DNA from: Eilatimonas milleporae
GTDB lineage: Bacteria; Pseudomonadota; Alphaproteobacteria; Sphingomonadales; Kordiimonadaceae
NCBI RefSeq assembly: GCF_003688555.1
Contig: NZ_REFR01000009.1
Location: forward strand, 741,187-805,186
DNA: 64,000 nt
Reading direction: 5' to 3'
Part shown: in pieces, positions 9,562 through 18,003 of the stretch
Numbering within the stretch: the stretch's first letter is position 1
Layout: each line of letters opens with the position of its first letter
The notes under the pieces: model-generated
Seen by the model: only the letters and a program-made list of their open reading frames with translations
What the model was told of the DNA's origin: nothing
Databases searched by the model: none
Program-made: the position numbers and the translations under genes

Positions 9562-11385
9562 ATGTGTGGCATTATCGGCATCACTGGGCGGTCTCCCGCC
9601 GCTCCCCGCATGATGGAGGCGCTGAAGCGGCTGGAATATCGCGGCTATGATTCCGCCGGGATCGCCACCTTTGCACCTGGGTTGGACCGGCGACGCGCCG
9701 TCGGCAAGCTGTCGGCGCTGGACGCCGTCCTCAAGGAGGCCCCGCTGGCGGGCACGACCGGTATCGGCCATACACGCTGGGCCACGCACGGTCGGCCGAC
9801 CACCGACAATGCCCACCCGCACATGGCCCCGATGGATGCGCCCAAGGTGGCGGTGGTCCACAACGGCATCATCGAAAATTTCCGCCCGCTGAAGGACGAT
9901 CTCATCGCGCACGGGGCGCGGTTCGCCGGCGAAACCGATACCGAGGTGATCGCCGCCCTCATCGCCGGGGAACTCGGTGCCGGACAGGACCCGGCCGCAG
10001 CCTTCACGGCGGCGGTGGACCAACTGGACGGGGCCTTCGCGCTCGCCGTTCTGATCGACGGTGCGGACGATACGCTGTTCGCGGCGCGACGGGGCAGTCC
10101 GCTTGTCATCGGCATCACCGACGGCGAGCATTTCGTCGGCTCCGACGCCCTGGCGCTGGCCGGTTTCGCCGAACGTCTGGTTTATCTGGAGGAAGGCGAC
10201 AGCGCCATCCTGACACCGGACGGATACACGGTGTTCGCCGCCGACGGCAGCCCCGTCGCGCGTCCGGAAAGCCCGGCCATGGACGGCGGCGGACTGGTGG
10301 GCAAGGGCAATCACCGCCATTTCATGCATAAGGAAATCTTCGAGCAGCCCATCGTCATCGCCCAGACGCTGGGGCGCTATGTCGACCCCGGTGCCGGCAC
10401 CGTCACCCTACCCGATCTGCCATTGCCGGCAGGCGATCTGCGCCGCATCATCATGGTGGCCTGCGGCACGGCCCATTATGCCGCCATGGTCGGCAAATAC
10501 TGGCTGGAAAGTCTGGCGCGCCTGCCGGTCGAAGTGGATATCGCCTCGGAATTCCGCTACCGCGACCCCGTTCTGGGCGACGGCGATCTGGTCGTGGTCA
10601 TTTCCCAGTCGGGCGAAACCGCCGACACACTCGCCGCCCTGCGTCACGCCAAAGGGGCCGGCATCCCGGTCGCGGCCATTGTCAATGTGCCCACATCCAC
10701 CATCGCCCGCGAGGCCGACGTCCGTCTCGATACCCATGCCGGGCCCGAAATCGGCGTCGCCTCGACCAAGGCCTTCACCTGCCAGTTGGCCGTCCTGGCC
10801 TGCCTGGCCGTGGGCCTCGCCGCCGCGCGCGGTACGCTGACTGCGGCCGAAGAAACCGACGCGGTGCAACGCCTGGAACACCTGCCCGCCATGATGGCGC
10901 GCATGCTGGTGGACGAAGACGCCATCGCCGCGCTCGCCCGCGACATTTCGGGCGCCCGCGACGCCTTTTTCGTCGGACGCGGCACTCTCTATCCGCTCGC
11001 CCTCGAAGGGGCGCTGAAACTGAAGGAAATCAGCTATATCCACGCCGAAGGCTATGCCGGCGGCGAGCTGAAGCATGGTCCCATCGCCCTGATCGACGCG
11101 GGCGTGCCCATCATCGGCCTGGCGCCGGACGGCGACCTGTTCGGCAAAAGCTGGTCAAATCTTGAGGAAATCATGGCACGTCAGGGCCATGTCTATCTGT
11201 TCACCGATGCGGACGCACCGGCCGACACGCTCAGCGGCCATGTGCCGATGCCGGCGACGGACCCGCTGACCGCCCCCATCGCCTACGCCCTGCCCATGCA
11301 GCTTCTCGCCTATCACACGGCGGTCGAAAAAGGCACCGACGTGGACCAGCCGCGCAACCTGGCCAAATCCGTAACGGTGGAGTAA
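9562..11385 (+). CDS. glmS: glutamine--fructose-6-phosphate aminotransferase (isomerizing)
   Basis: 607 residues, the normal family length. It starts MCGIIGI, so Cys2 becomes the N-terminal nucleophile of the glutaminase domain once Met is removed; GHTRWATHG and HNGIIENF complete that domain. Two SIS domains follow (MVACGTAHYA, ISQSGETADT, EIGVASTKAFT; then FVGRGTLYPLALEGALKLKEISYIHAE). It ends DQPRNLAKSVTVE, the conserved isomerase tail. It makes glucosamine-6-phosphate, the first committed step toward UDP-GlcNAc. It is the distal gene after glmU. No GlmS-type ribozyme is recognised, nor expected in this phylum. Confidence 0.98.
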   Translation: MCGIIGITGRSPAAPRMMEALKRLEYRGYDSAGIATFAPGLDRRRAVGKLSALDAVLKEAPLAGTTGIGHTRWATHGRPTTDNAHPHMAPMDAPKVAVVHNGIIENFRPLKDDLIAHGARFAGETDTEVIAALIAGELGAGQDPAAAFTAAVDQLDGAFALAVLIDGADDTLFAARRGSPLVIGITDGEHFVGSDALALAGFAERLVYLEEGDSAILTPDGYTVFAADGSPVARPESPAMDGGGLVGKGNHRHFMHKEIFEQPIVIAQTLGRYVDPGAGTVTLPDLPLPAGDLRRIIMVACGTAHYAAMVGKYWLESLARLPVEVDIASEFRYRDPVLGDGDLVVVISQSGETADTLAALRHAKGAGIPVAAIVNVPTSTIAREADVRLDTHAGPEIGVASTKAFTCQLAVLACLAVGLAAARGTLTAAEETDAVQRLEHLPAMMARMLVDEDAIAALARDISGARDAFFVGRGTLYPLALEGALKLKEISYIHAEGYAGGELKHGPIALIDAGVPIIGLAPDGDLFGKSWSNLEEIMARQGHVYLFTDADAPADTLSGHVPMPATDPLTAPIAYALPMQLLAYHTAVEKGTDVDQPRNLAKSVTVE

Positions 11386-11957
11386 CGCCACGGAAAGAAC
11401 AAACCCTCAGGGATTGGCATGGGACCCGGACCGAGCATTGCGCCGGCAACCCACGACCGCCCGGACATCCTGGCCCAGCCTGTATCACGCATCAAAGGGC
11501 AGGGTCACAGCACAAAGACCGTCAATTGCATCAGGGGCACAGGGCCGCCTTTCCGGCGCCTGCGTCCTTTGCCTTTTACAGCCGGCATGGATGGTCTCTC
11601 GTCCGCCCATGCCCGTCCCACCATATGATGCATATAGGGACGCGGTCGCGGCGCGGCTTGGGCCGGGGTATGGAGGGCGGTCGCACCGGCGGCGGTGACA
11701 CTCTGTTCGGTGGCGGCGGATACCATGGAAAAATCCTCCGGTTAAAATCATGGCGGTCGGCGGCATATGGCCGGAAAACAAACGGCAGGAACTCGCGCCT
11801 CATCTACGGCGTGAACGCAAGGATCAGAGCCGGGAGACCCGCCAGTCAATAGTCTCTCACTCCCGGAATGCGATATCCCCATATGACGACCGTCCATCCG
11901 GGATACATCAGGCCGGGGTCACGTAACCGGTGTCACGAAACCCCGTGCACCAAAATG
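11386..11957. other. intergenic region between convergent glmS and peptide locus
   Basis: These 572 bp separate glmS (plus) from the second Cys-rich peptide gene (minus). Open frames here lack ribosome sites and recognisable proteins. I see no clear hairpin-plus-T-tract terminator for either side. Confidence 0.5.
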
Positions 11958-12128
11958 TTATTTGGGCACACATGCTCCTACGCAATGACCTAAAATACAC
12001 AGACCCGCGCATGAGCTGTTAGCATCACAGTTGCACTGCCCCGGATGCGATTGCCGTACCGTCGACATGACGGCAGCTGCTTTAATCGGATTGCGGTATA
12101 CTGGCCCGGTTTGAAATGGAGTTTTCAT
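11958..12128 (-). CDS. Cys-rich small peptide B, putative RiPP precursor
   Basis: A 56-residue peptide. It starts MKTPFQTGPVYRNPIKA and ends in a Cys-rich tail: CNCDANSSCAGLC, then C-V-G-A-C five residues further on, and a final VPK. Six Cys follow C-x-C-x5-C-x3-C-x4-C-x3-C. Its N-terminal half resembles peptide A (M-[KR]-[ST]-P-x-Q-[ST]-x-P-V-x-R...[IL]-K-A), which looks like a shared leader. AAGGAAAGGA lies at good distance; a second ATG three bases upstream (12131) is the alternative start. It is the last gene of the locus headed by the PatA/PatG-type protease, and the likely substrate of that protease. No family is recognised. A metal-binding or disulfide-rich role is the main alternative. 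Confidence 0.75.
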   Translation of the reverse strand: MKTPFQTGPVYRNPIKAAAVMSTVRQSHPGQCNCDANSSCAGLCILGHCVGACVPK

Positions 12129-12226
12129 CATATCGTCCTTTCCTTGTTGAGTGAGAGGGTACGGGGCCGCAAAGCCCCGCACCGGGAGGTCGGATCCTTG
12201 TTTAAGGACCGCCTGTCGAAAGTGTT

Positions 12227-12382
12227 CTAGACGCAGGCTCCGACGCACCTGCCAAGAACGCATGCGCCAAGGCACATGGTCGGACAGTTACATTTGTCAA
12301 AAGACTGTCCCACGCCGGATACGCCTTGAACGGCCTTCAGGGACCCGCGCTGAACGGGGGTCGATTGCATTGGAGATCTCAT
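12227..12382 (-). CDS. Cys-rich small peptide A, putative RiPP precursor
   Basis: A 51-residue peptide with an excellent ribosome site (AGGAGAGG). The leader-like half starts MRSPMQSTPVQRGSLKAVQG. The tail begins CNCPTMCLGAC and ends GRCVGACV, with six Cys spaced C-x-C-x3-C-x3-C-x4-C-x3-C. Apart from the second gap, this is the same spacing as in peptide B, whose tail also starts CNC and ends with CVGACV(PK). The gene lies 155 bp after the protease stop and 98 bp before peptide B. It is probably a ribosomal peptide cut or cyclised by the protease. Cys side chains could become thioethers, azol(in)es or disulfides, but no modifying enzyme is adjacent. Confidence 0.78.
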   Translation of the reverse strand: MRSPMQSTPVQRGSLKAVQGVSGVGQSFDKCNCPTMCLGACVLGRCVGACV

Positions 12383-12537
12383 GGTTTCACCTCTCCTGTG
12401 TTGATGGTGGCGCCTGCGCTCATATCGTCCCGCAGGCTTGGACGTGGGGGCCGGCACCGCATGCCGGCCATGTCTGACGAGACGCCAGTTCCGCTAACGG
12501 GGCATCGCCCGCCATCGCACACCACGGGCAAAACGCC

Positions 12538-14766
12538 CTAAAGCTGCGACAGGGGTGCCGCCCAGCTACGGATCGGGCCGACGGTCACGGGCAGCGTTTC
12601 GCTGACATCCACCGTAAAGCGGTAAATGCGGCCCGCCCGCCGGTCATTTTCAGGATCGAACATCTGCAAATGCACATCCCAGCAATCGGAATCAGGCCGG
12701 CAGATCGGGCTTTTGGCGACCCTGATGGCGAACAGTTCCAGCTTCCGCGTCGCGCAGTCCCGAAACACGGTGGCCGCCTGATAGGCATTGGTCGCGGCAA
12801 AATTGATGGCACGGTCCTGCGGCGTCGTGCCCAGATTGCGCAATTCGTCATATACCCGCGCCAGGAAATTCAGGATGACGTCCTCGGGCACATCCTCGGC
12901 GTCGGCCGCCGCGCGCACGCTGGATACCAGATCCTCGGACTTCCACTGGTACATGCCCCGCAAATCGGGCACCAGCACCGGCAGGGTCATGCCGTTCATC
13001 AGACGGGTGGTGCCGCCGACGATCCCCGGTACCGATACCCGCTGCATGTCGCCACCACTGTCCAGCGCACTGCTCAGAGCGCCCAGAACGGCCTTGTAGA
13101 CAGGTACGGCAAAGGTCCCGGCAGGCTGAATGGCGTATAACGGAATTTGGTCCTGCATCAGGATGAACGTGATGCCGCCGGCATATTCCAGATTGTCGGA
13201 CAAAAATTTGATCAGCTCGGCCGGGGTGTTGGCCTTCACCGGATCGCCGATCGCCTGCACGATCGCGTCATAACGCGCTTCTGTGCCGAAATCGAACCAC
13301 AACGCCCCAAGGGCATAGACCGTCTGCGGTGCCTCGCCGCCGCCGCAGCCACAGCCCGATTGTTCCACCGGGGCGCCCTCGGCCTGCGACGGGACCACGG
13401 CCCCTTCAGTGGGCCCCGTGTCCTTCAGGCCTGATTCATGAAGGCCGGATTTATTCAAACCCGCCGCGCCGCCTTCGGCTGCGGGCATACCGTCATGCGC
13501 GGACGGCGCCATACCCTGTAACGACACGCCCTGTGGTGCTGAACTTTGGGCGAACGCGACCGGAGTGTTCGTCATTGGGGCCGCCGGGCCCTGTGGCAGG
13601 GGCGCTGCCGCAAGGCCCGGATCGGCGGCATGACCGGTATCGCCGGAAGGCGTTACGGCCGTTTCGGAAGCAGTGGGTGTTTGCATCGGTCTTTCTCTCT
13701 TGTTTGCTGGGTGGCTGATATGCGCGGGGCAGCGGTCCCCCCGCATGGCGGATGGCGTAACGAAATCCGAAAAACCGGCCCCGTCGGAGGCAGAGCCCGA
13801 AGAAGCGCTGCCAGAAAAGACGGTGTCAGAAGAGACGGCATTGGAAGAAACGGTGTTGGAAGGAACAATGGCGCGGGGAGCAGAACTCCGCACAACGCGC
13901 GCATTTGCACGGCCCCGGTCATGCAAATGCCGGATGGCTGCGGCAATATTCAGACGCCCGGCCAGAAGACGCTCGCAGGCACCGTCACGGTCCGGCACGC
14001 AAGGGTCGGCGCTCTCGATCAGGACCGCCCGGATGTCGGCGGCTCGCAAATCGTAACCGGCCTGCCGTGACAGATGCAGAAGATGGGCGGCAACGCCCGA
14101 CACAATGGCGGTGGCATAACTGGTGCCGGTGCGTTTCGCCGACCTGCCGTGCCGGTCGGTCAGCGCGATCCCGACACCCGGCGCCATAAGGCCGTGTGTG
14201 CCGTAACTGTCGCCCCAATTGCTGCTGTCATGCGGCCGGCCGTCTGCATCCATCGCCCCCACGGCCAGCACGGTGGGAACCGCCGCCGGTACATGCAGGC
14301 ATGCGCATCCGTCATTGCCGACGGCGGCGATGACCAGAACGTCTTCCCGTTCGCAGTGGGCCAGCGCATCCTCAAGATGGCTTCCCGCATCCGCCGTCGA
14401 TGTTCTTTGCCCGGCACTGACATTGACGATGGACGCACCACGCGCCACCGCCAGATTGAGGGCACGCGCCAGATCCAGTTGCGAGGCCATGCGCGCACCC
14501 GGTTGCCCAGGCCCTGCGGAAAAGAAAATGGGCAGCGCCAGCGCGGACAAAGGCGTCGCCCCATCGCCAAGCGCCTCAGCCGTATCGAAAATCAGCCCGC
14601 ACACATCGGTCCCATGATCGTCAGGAGCCTCACAGGCCGGCGGAATCAGGCTTGTTTCCATGGTGACGCTCCGGTCGACCAGCGCCGGCGCCTTCAGATC
14701 GGGCACACCGTCGACCACGGCAACCATAACGGTATCGGATCGCTCGGCGGCGGCGTTGCGTGACAT
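12538..14766 (-). CDS. subtilisin-like protease of the cyanobactin PatA/PatG maturation family
   Basis: A 742-residue protein started at the ATG at 14766 (AGGGGA upstream). Residues 1-300 are an S8 peptidase with an intact triad: Asp19 in VAVVDGVPD, His51 in DDHGTDVCG and Ser216 in GTSYATAIVSG, plus oxyanion Asn151 in AAVGNDG. A Ser/Ala/Pro-rich linker of about 170 residues follows, ending in SGCGCGGGEA. Residues 478-742 match the conserved C-terminal domain of PatA/PatG proteins: ALWFDFGTEAR, NFAATNAYQA, SDCWDVHLQMFDPENDRRAG and RFTVDVSETLPVTVGPIRSW. In cyanobactin pathways these proteases remove the leader or macrocyclise the core. No signal peptide is seen, so it is probably cytoplasmic. 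The two Cys-rich peptides downstream are the likely substrates. Confidence 0.88.
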   Translation of the reverse strand: MSRNAAAERSDTVMVAVVDGVPDLKAPALVDRSVTMETSLIPPACEAPDDHGTDVCGLIFDTAEALGDGATPLSALALPIFFSAGPGQPGARMASQLDLARALNLAVARGASIVNVSAGQRTSTADAGSHLEDALAHCEREDVLVIAAVGNDGCACLHVPAAVPTVLAVGAMDADGRPHDSSNWGDSYGTHGLMAPGVGIALTDRHGRSAKRTGTSYATAIVSGVAAHLLHLSRQAGYDLRAADIRAVLIESADPCVPDRDGACERLLAGRLNIAAAIRHLHDRGRANARVVRSSAPRAIVPSNTVSSNAVSSDTVFSGSASSGSASDGAGFSDFVTPSAMRGDRCPAHISHPANKRERPMQTPTASETAVTPSGDTGHAADPGLAAAPLPQGPAAPMTNTPVAFAQSSAPQGVSLQGMAPSAHDGMPAAEGGAAGLNKSGLHESGLKDTGPTEGAVVPSQAEGAPVEQSGCGCGGGEAPQTVYALGALWFDFGTEARYDAIVQAIGDPVKANTPAELIKFLSDNLEYAGGITFILMQDQIPLYAIQPAGTFAVPVYKAVLGALSSALDSGGDMQRVSVPGIVGGTTRLMNGMTLPVLVPDLRGMYQWKSEDLVSSVRAAADAEDVPEDVILNFLARVYDELRNLGTTPQDRAINFAATNAYQAATVFRDCATRKLELFAIRVAKSPICRPDSDCWDVHLQMFDPENDRRAGRIYRFTVDVSETLPVTVGPIRSWAAPLSQL

Positions 14767-14855
14767 GGATATATTCCCCTGGACTGGAATGACCGGTTTC
14801 GTTTTGAAGAGATGTTGGCGGCAGCGCCTGCGACACGGGCTCCGCCCGGATGGCA

Positions 14856-15059
14856 TCAGGGTGCCGCCGGCATGGGCACCGTCGCGCGTTCGGGAGGTGG
14901 GATGTCCGGTAAATATACCGGCAAACAGTCCGGCATATCGTGTGATGCATGGGCCGTCGAAGACGCAGCCCCATACAGTGCCACAGACACTGCCGGCATA
15001 CGGACGGTATTACCGTCACAGCCTGCTTGGACCAGCAGAAAAGCGGTTGCCTGTATCAT
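14856..15059 (-). CDS. possible small protein upstream of the PatA/PatG-like protease
   Basis: A 67-residue frame starting MIQATAFLLVQAGCDG, with a G-rich stretch (GGGGGG) 8-13 bases before the ATG. It is followed after 89 bp by the protease gene on the same strand. It has two Cys and a Pro-rich end (DIPPPERATVPMPAAP) and no recognised family. It does not share the leader of peptides A and B. Position and ribosome site make it possible, but composition gives little support. Confidence 0.35.
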   Translation of the reverse strand: MIQATAFLLVQAGCDGNTVRMPAVSVALYGAASSTAHASHDMPDCLPVYLPDIPPPERATVPMPAAP

Positions 15060-15384
15060 GATCTCGCACCCCCCATCGGTGAATGAACACACCCATAAAG
15101 GGCAATTTGCATGCCAGTTCGGTGATGCCACATGACAAGAGGACACAGCGGCTGTCCGGTGATACGGAAAACGGCGGTGAAACAAATAGCTATCGTCTTC
15201 AGGGGGACAGACGGGGACGGATTTCACCCCGCCCTGGGGCCCTCTCGGTTCTCGTCGGGAAAGATGTCCAAAATGTCCGGACAGTCGCACCGGACACTTT
15301 GGACATCCTGGGCGGGGCCGCCATTTCCTGACCCCGTAAGCGATACGGACGTGACAGCGTCAGCGCACAGCCTATACTTGTGAC
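15060..15384. other. divergent intergenic region with long hairpin
   Basis: This 325-bp stretch lies between the minus-strand peptide locus and the plus-strand sulfotransferase-like gene, and should contain their promoters. It holds the long inverted repeat listed separately. No gene is evident. Confidence 0.55.
15263..15307. repeat. 18-bp inverted repeat (long hairpin)
   Basis: The arms are GATGTCCAAAATGTCCGG (15263-15280) and CCGGACACTTTGGACATC (15290-15307), complementary at 17 of 18 positions, with a 9-base loop. No T-run follows on either strand, so a classical terminator is unlikely. An operator, a processing site or a boundary element are options. Confidence 0.7.
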
Positions 15385-16281
15385 ATGCTGCCCTTTTCCA
15401 TCAATATGCGAGACAGAAAGCTGTACTTTCTCGACCGTGACATTACCGCCCTGTCATGGGAGCCGGCCTTGGATGTGCGCGCCATACTGTGCGAGACGCC
15501 GCTTTTTGAAATGGATATGACGGATGAGACACTGCACACGCGTCAAACGGATGTGCCGGTCACCTTTTTGTTTCATCCTTCCTTTTGCCACTCCACCCTG
15601 TTAACCGCGCTGCTGCATGAAAATGGTCTGACCGCCATCAATGAACTGCTGCTGCTGCATCAGCTTGAAAGCGAAATGGAAAGCGGGAACCCCGACGGTC
15701 TGCGACCGGTCATTCATTTCACCCTGGAGACGGTCTTTCATCTGAATGAGGACAGACCGTTCATTTGCAAACTGGATACGCTTTTACTCGCGGACCTGCT
15801 TGTGGCCTGTTATCCGAACGCGCAAACCATCCTGTTGATGCCGTCCCTGGAACAGTTTCTGTTTCACATCCTTGACAAATATAAACGACAGGCCTGGTGT
15901 GAGGATCAGTTTTTTCGCTATCGCAAACTCTGCGGCCTGCAACGGATCCAGCCCAAAAACGATCTTGAATATATCGTGGCGCTGTGGGACTGCTCCGCGC
16001 ATATTCTGCAACGCATCGCCGACCGGCAACCGTCGCTGTTCATACAGTCCGGGGATTTGCTGGCGGACCCGGAAGCCACCCTTCGAAAATGCTGCGCGTT
16101 TTTCGGTCACGGACCCGACCGGATTTCCCTGGATGCGATGGGGTATCATTCCAAGACCCGGGGCCGCTTTCTGCCGGAAGACTATGCCGGCCTGTTGCGG
16201 GAATTTTGTGACCGCCGGCCGCACATGATCGAAACCGCCCATATGTATCGCTCTCAACTATGCCGCGAACGAAAAATATGA
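15385..16281 (+). CDS. sulfotransferase-like protein
   Basis: A 298-residue protein resembling bacterial PAPS-dependent sulfotransferases. VTFLFHPSFCHSTLLTALL near residues 59-77 fits the 5'-phosphosulfate loop (usual form F-x-R-S-G-S-T-L-L), though the Arg is replaced. KLDTLLLADLLVACYPNAQTILLM further on fits the pattern of a conserved Lys and a strand carrying the 3'-phosphate loop. QSGDLLADPEATLRKCCAFFG is typical of the C-terminal part of this fold. The ribosome site before 15385 is weak; ATG at 15406 is an alternative. The gene stands alone between a divergent peptide locus and a ferritin-like gene, and its substrate is unknown. Confidence 0.62.
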   Translation: MLPFSINMRDRKLYFLDRDITALSWEPALDVRAILCETPLFEMDMTDETLHTRQTDVPVTFLFHPSFCHSTLLTALLHENGLTAINELLLLHQLESEMESGNPDGLRPVIHFTLETVFHLNEDRPFICKLDTLLLADLLVACYPNAQTILLMPSLEQFLFHILDKYKRQAWCEDQFFRYRKLCGLQRIQPKNDLEYIVALWDCSAHILQRIADRQPSLFIQSGDLLADPEATLRKCCAFFGHGPDRISLDAMGYHSKTRGRFLPEDYAGLLREFCDRRPHMIETAHMYRSQLCRERKI

Positions 16282-16389
16282 TATTTGTGCATCATCGGGT
16301 TTCGGGTACCGCGCCAGGGATTTACGAACAGAAAAGAGATTTACGGACAGGATATACGCATTTGTCTCCTTCCCGGGAGGCCCGCACAT

Positions 16390-17055
16390 ATGAGAGCATT
16401 TCTGATAAAATATTTCACCCGCGCCTCTTGGGGGTCGAGCCCGAGACGCCTTGCACTGTCGCTGCACCGTTTTTCCCAGGTTGAAGCGGATTCCGGCTGG
16501 CAGGCCCTCAACCTTCTCTACCGGACCGACGATGTCGACCTGCAGGCGGAACTGTTCAAGATCGCGGTTGAAGAGGCCGAACATGCGGAACTGTTCCGCA
16601 ATCTGGCCCAAAAAATCGACCCGCAGGCCAGGGCGTTTCTGGCACAGCGGGAACGCATGGACCTTTACGCCGCCTATGGCTCCGTCCTGAACACGCTTGC
16701 CGATATTTCCGTCAGCGAAATGGCGGTCCATGACGAATTCGACAAATACGGCAAGGCAACGGACAATGCGGATGTCAAAGCCCTCTTTGAAAAAATCAAG
16801 GAGGATGAGGCCGATCACGGCAACGACACCTTTGATATTCTCAGGCGCGTGGCCGGCGATGAAAAATCCTTCCGGTCGGCGTTGCGCTCCGCGTCCCACC
16901 GGCGGATGTGGCGCAATTACGGGTTTGTGTCCAAAGGCTTCGGCAATTTCATGATGTCGATCCTCACATCGCTATTTTATTGGAGCCTGGGCTTTCTGGT
17001 TCTGCTCTTCTCCGGTGGTCGCGGGGTGGCGCGCCAGAATGTGGCGGGCCAATAG
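16390..17055 (+). CDS. ferritin-like (diiron) protein with C-terminal membrane segment
   Basis: A 221-residue protein. The start at 16390 is set by GGGAGG upstream. A four-helix bundle is suggested, with metal-ligand-like motifs EEAEHAEL (about residue 64), SEMAVHDEF and KEDEADHGNDTF; paired E-x-x-H motifs of this sort bind diiron centres in rubrerythrin/ferritin-like proteins. The last 35 residues contain a hydrophobic segment (FYWSLGFLVLLFSGG), so it is probably membrane-attached. It may handle oxygen, peroxide or iron, or be an oxygenase. Its 3' end overlaps by 84 bp the end of the convergent SGNH gene. Confidence 0.68.
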   Translation: MRAFLIKYFTRASWGSSPRRLALSLHRFSQVEADSGWQALNLLYRTDDVDLQAELFKIAVEEAEHAELFRNLAQKIDPQARAFLAQRERMDLYAAYGSVLNTLADISVSEMAVHDEFDKYGKATDNADVKALFEKIKEDEADHGNDTFDILRRVAGDEKSFRSALRSASHRRMWRNYGFVSKGFGNFMMSILTSLFYWSLGFLVLLFSGGRGVARQNVAGQ

Positions 17056-18003
17056 GGCCGCGACCAGATCCACCCCTTCGGCGGACAGATGCTGATCGTC
17101 ACGCTGGAACAAATCTAGCCTGTTTTCCGCCGATGTCATATGCGACACCAGATCGATATCGCCGGGAAATGCCCAGAAACATTGGGCTTGCGCCAACACG
17201 GGCCGATAATTGGCAAGCCGGCGGCTGTCGATCCGCGCATCCCACGGAATGGCAAGCCGAATTCTTTTGGGAAAGATATCCAGGCGCTGGTCCAGTGTCT
17301 CGATACGGGTCTGTATAACCGCCGCGGCCGACCGCGTCAGTGGATTGCAGTTGATGGGCGGTGCCAGGTGGTAGGGCGACAGCATGTTCCTGGCATCGAC
17401 GATGAAGGAAAAAAGCGCCGTCTCCATCATCCAGCAGGGCAGGGTCTCGGCAGGGCCGCCCGGCACCACAAGGGTCGAACAATTGACGCGGGCAAATGTG
17501 TCTCGTGTGTAGCTGTCCTGACCATCGTTGATTTCCGTATAAACGGTCACAAGGATCGTATCCGGGGTCTCCTCGGCGGCGCTTTCCCAATAGGACCAGG
17601 GTCCGGTTCCCGGCAGGCCCTTGTTGATGACACGGTAGTCCGGTCCGATATGGGCTTGCAGCCGGTTTGAAAGGGTCTCGGCGTCGTCAAGCCCCCAGCC
17701 GAACACCTGGGAATCCCCGATCAGGACCACTCTTTGCGGGGCGCTGTTTTCATTCCGGTCACCGCCGGGACTGTACCGGTGTCCCTGCCCGTTGATCGAC
17801 ACATTGACCGGCCGGCCGCGATGCAGATAGCGGTGCCTGCCGTGTTTGAGCACATAGGCGGTGCCGCCCGCGCCGGGCTGAAAAAAATTGGGCAATGTGT
17901 TCGAAAACCCGGATCGCGCATTCAGCAGCAGCTCCAACCCGGCAACAGCCGCGAGAAACAGAAGAAGGTGCCTCGCGGTATTTTTGAGAACTCTATTCCC
18001 CAT
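16972..18003 (-). CDS. membrane-anchored SGNH hydrolase-like protein (second copy)
   Basis: A 343-residue protein, last gene of the long biosynthetic operon. The start at 18003 overlaps the stop of the preceding gene by 11 bp; an ATG at 18042 is also in frame. An N-terminal membrane helix (HLLLFLAAVAGLELLL) anchors it. VVLIGDSQVFGWGLDD (Ser98) is the GDS nucleophile block, and RDDQHLSAEGVDLVA supplies the D-x-x-H pair, so the hydrolase residues are present. Such proteins are often O-acyl esterases or acyltransferase-like modifiers of glycans. It pairs with the upstream SGNH gene and follows carbamoyltransferase and DUF5989-like genes. Confidence 0.78.
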   Translation of the reverse strand: MGNRVLKNTARHLLLFLAAVAGLELLLNARSGFSNTLPNFFQPGAGGTAYVLKHGRHRYLHRGRPVNVSINGQGHRYSPGGDRNENSAPQRVVLIGDSQVFGWGLDDAETLSNRLQAHIGPDYRVINKGLPGTGPWSYWESAAEETPDTILVTVYTEINDGQDSYTRDTFARVNCSTLVVPGGPAETLPCWMMETALFSFIVDARNMLSPYHLAPPINCNPLTRSAAAVIQTRIETLDQRLDIFPKRIRLAIPWDARIDSRRLANYRPVLAQAQCFWAFPGDIDLVSHMTSAENRLDLFQRDDQHLSAEGVDLVAALLARHILARHPATTGEEQNQKAQAPIK

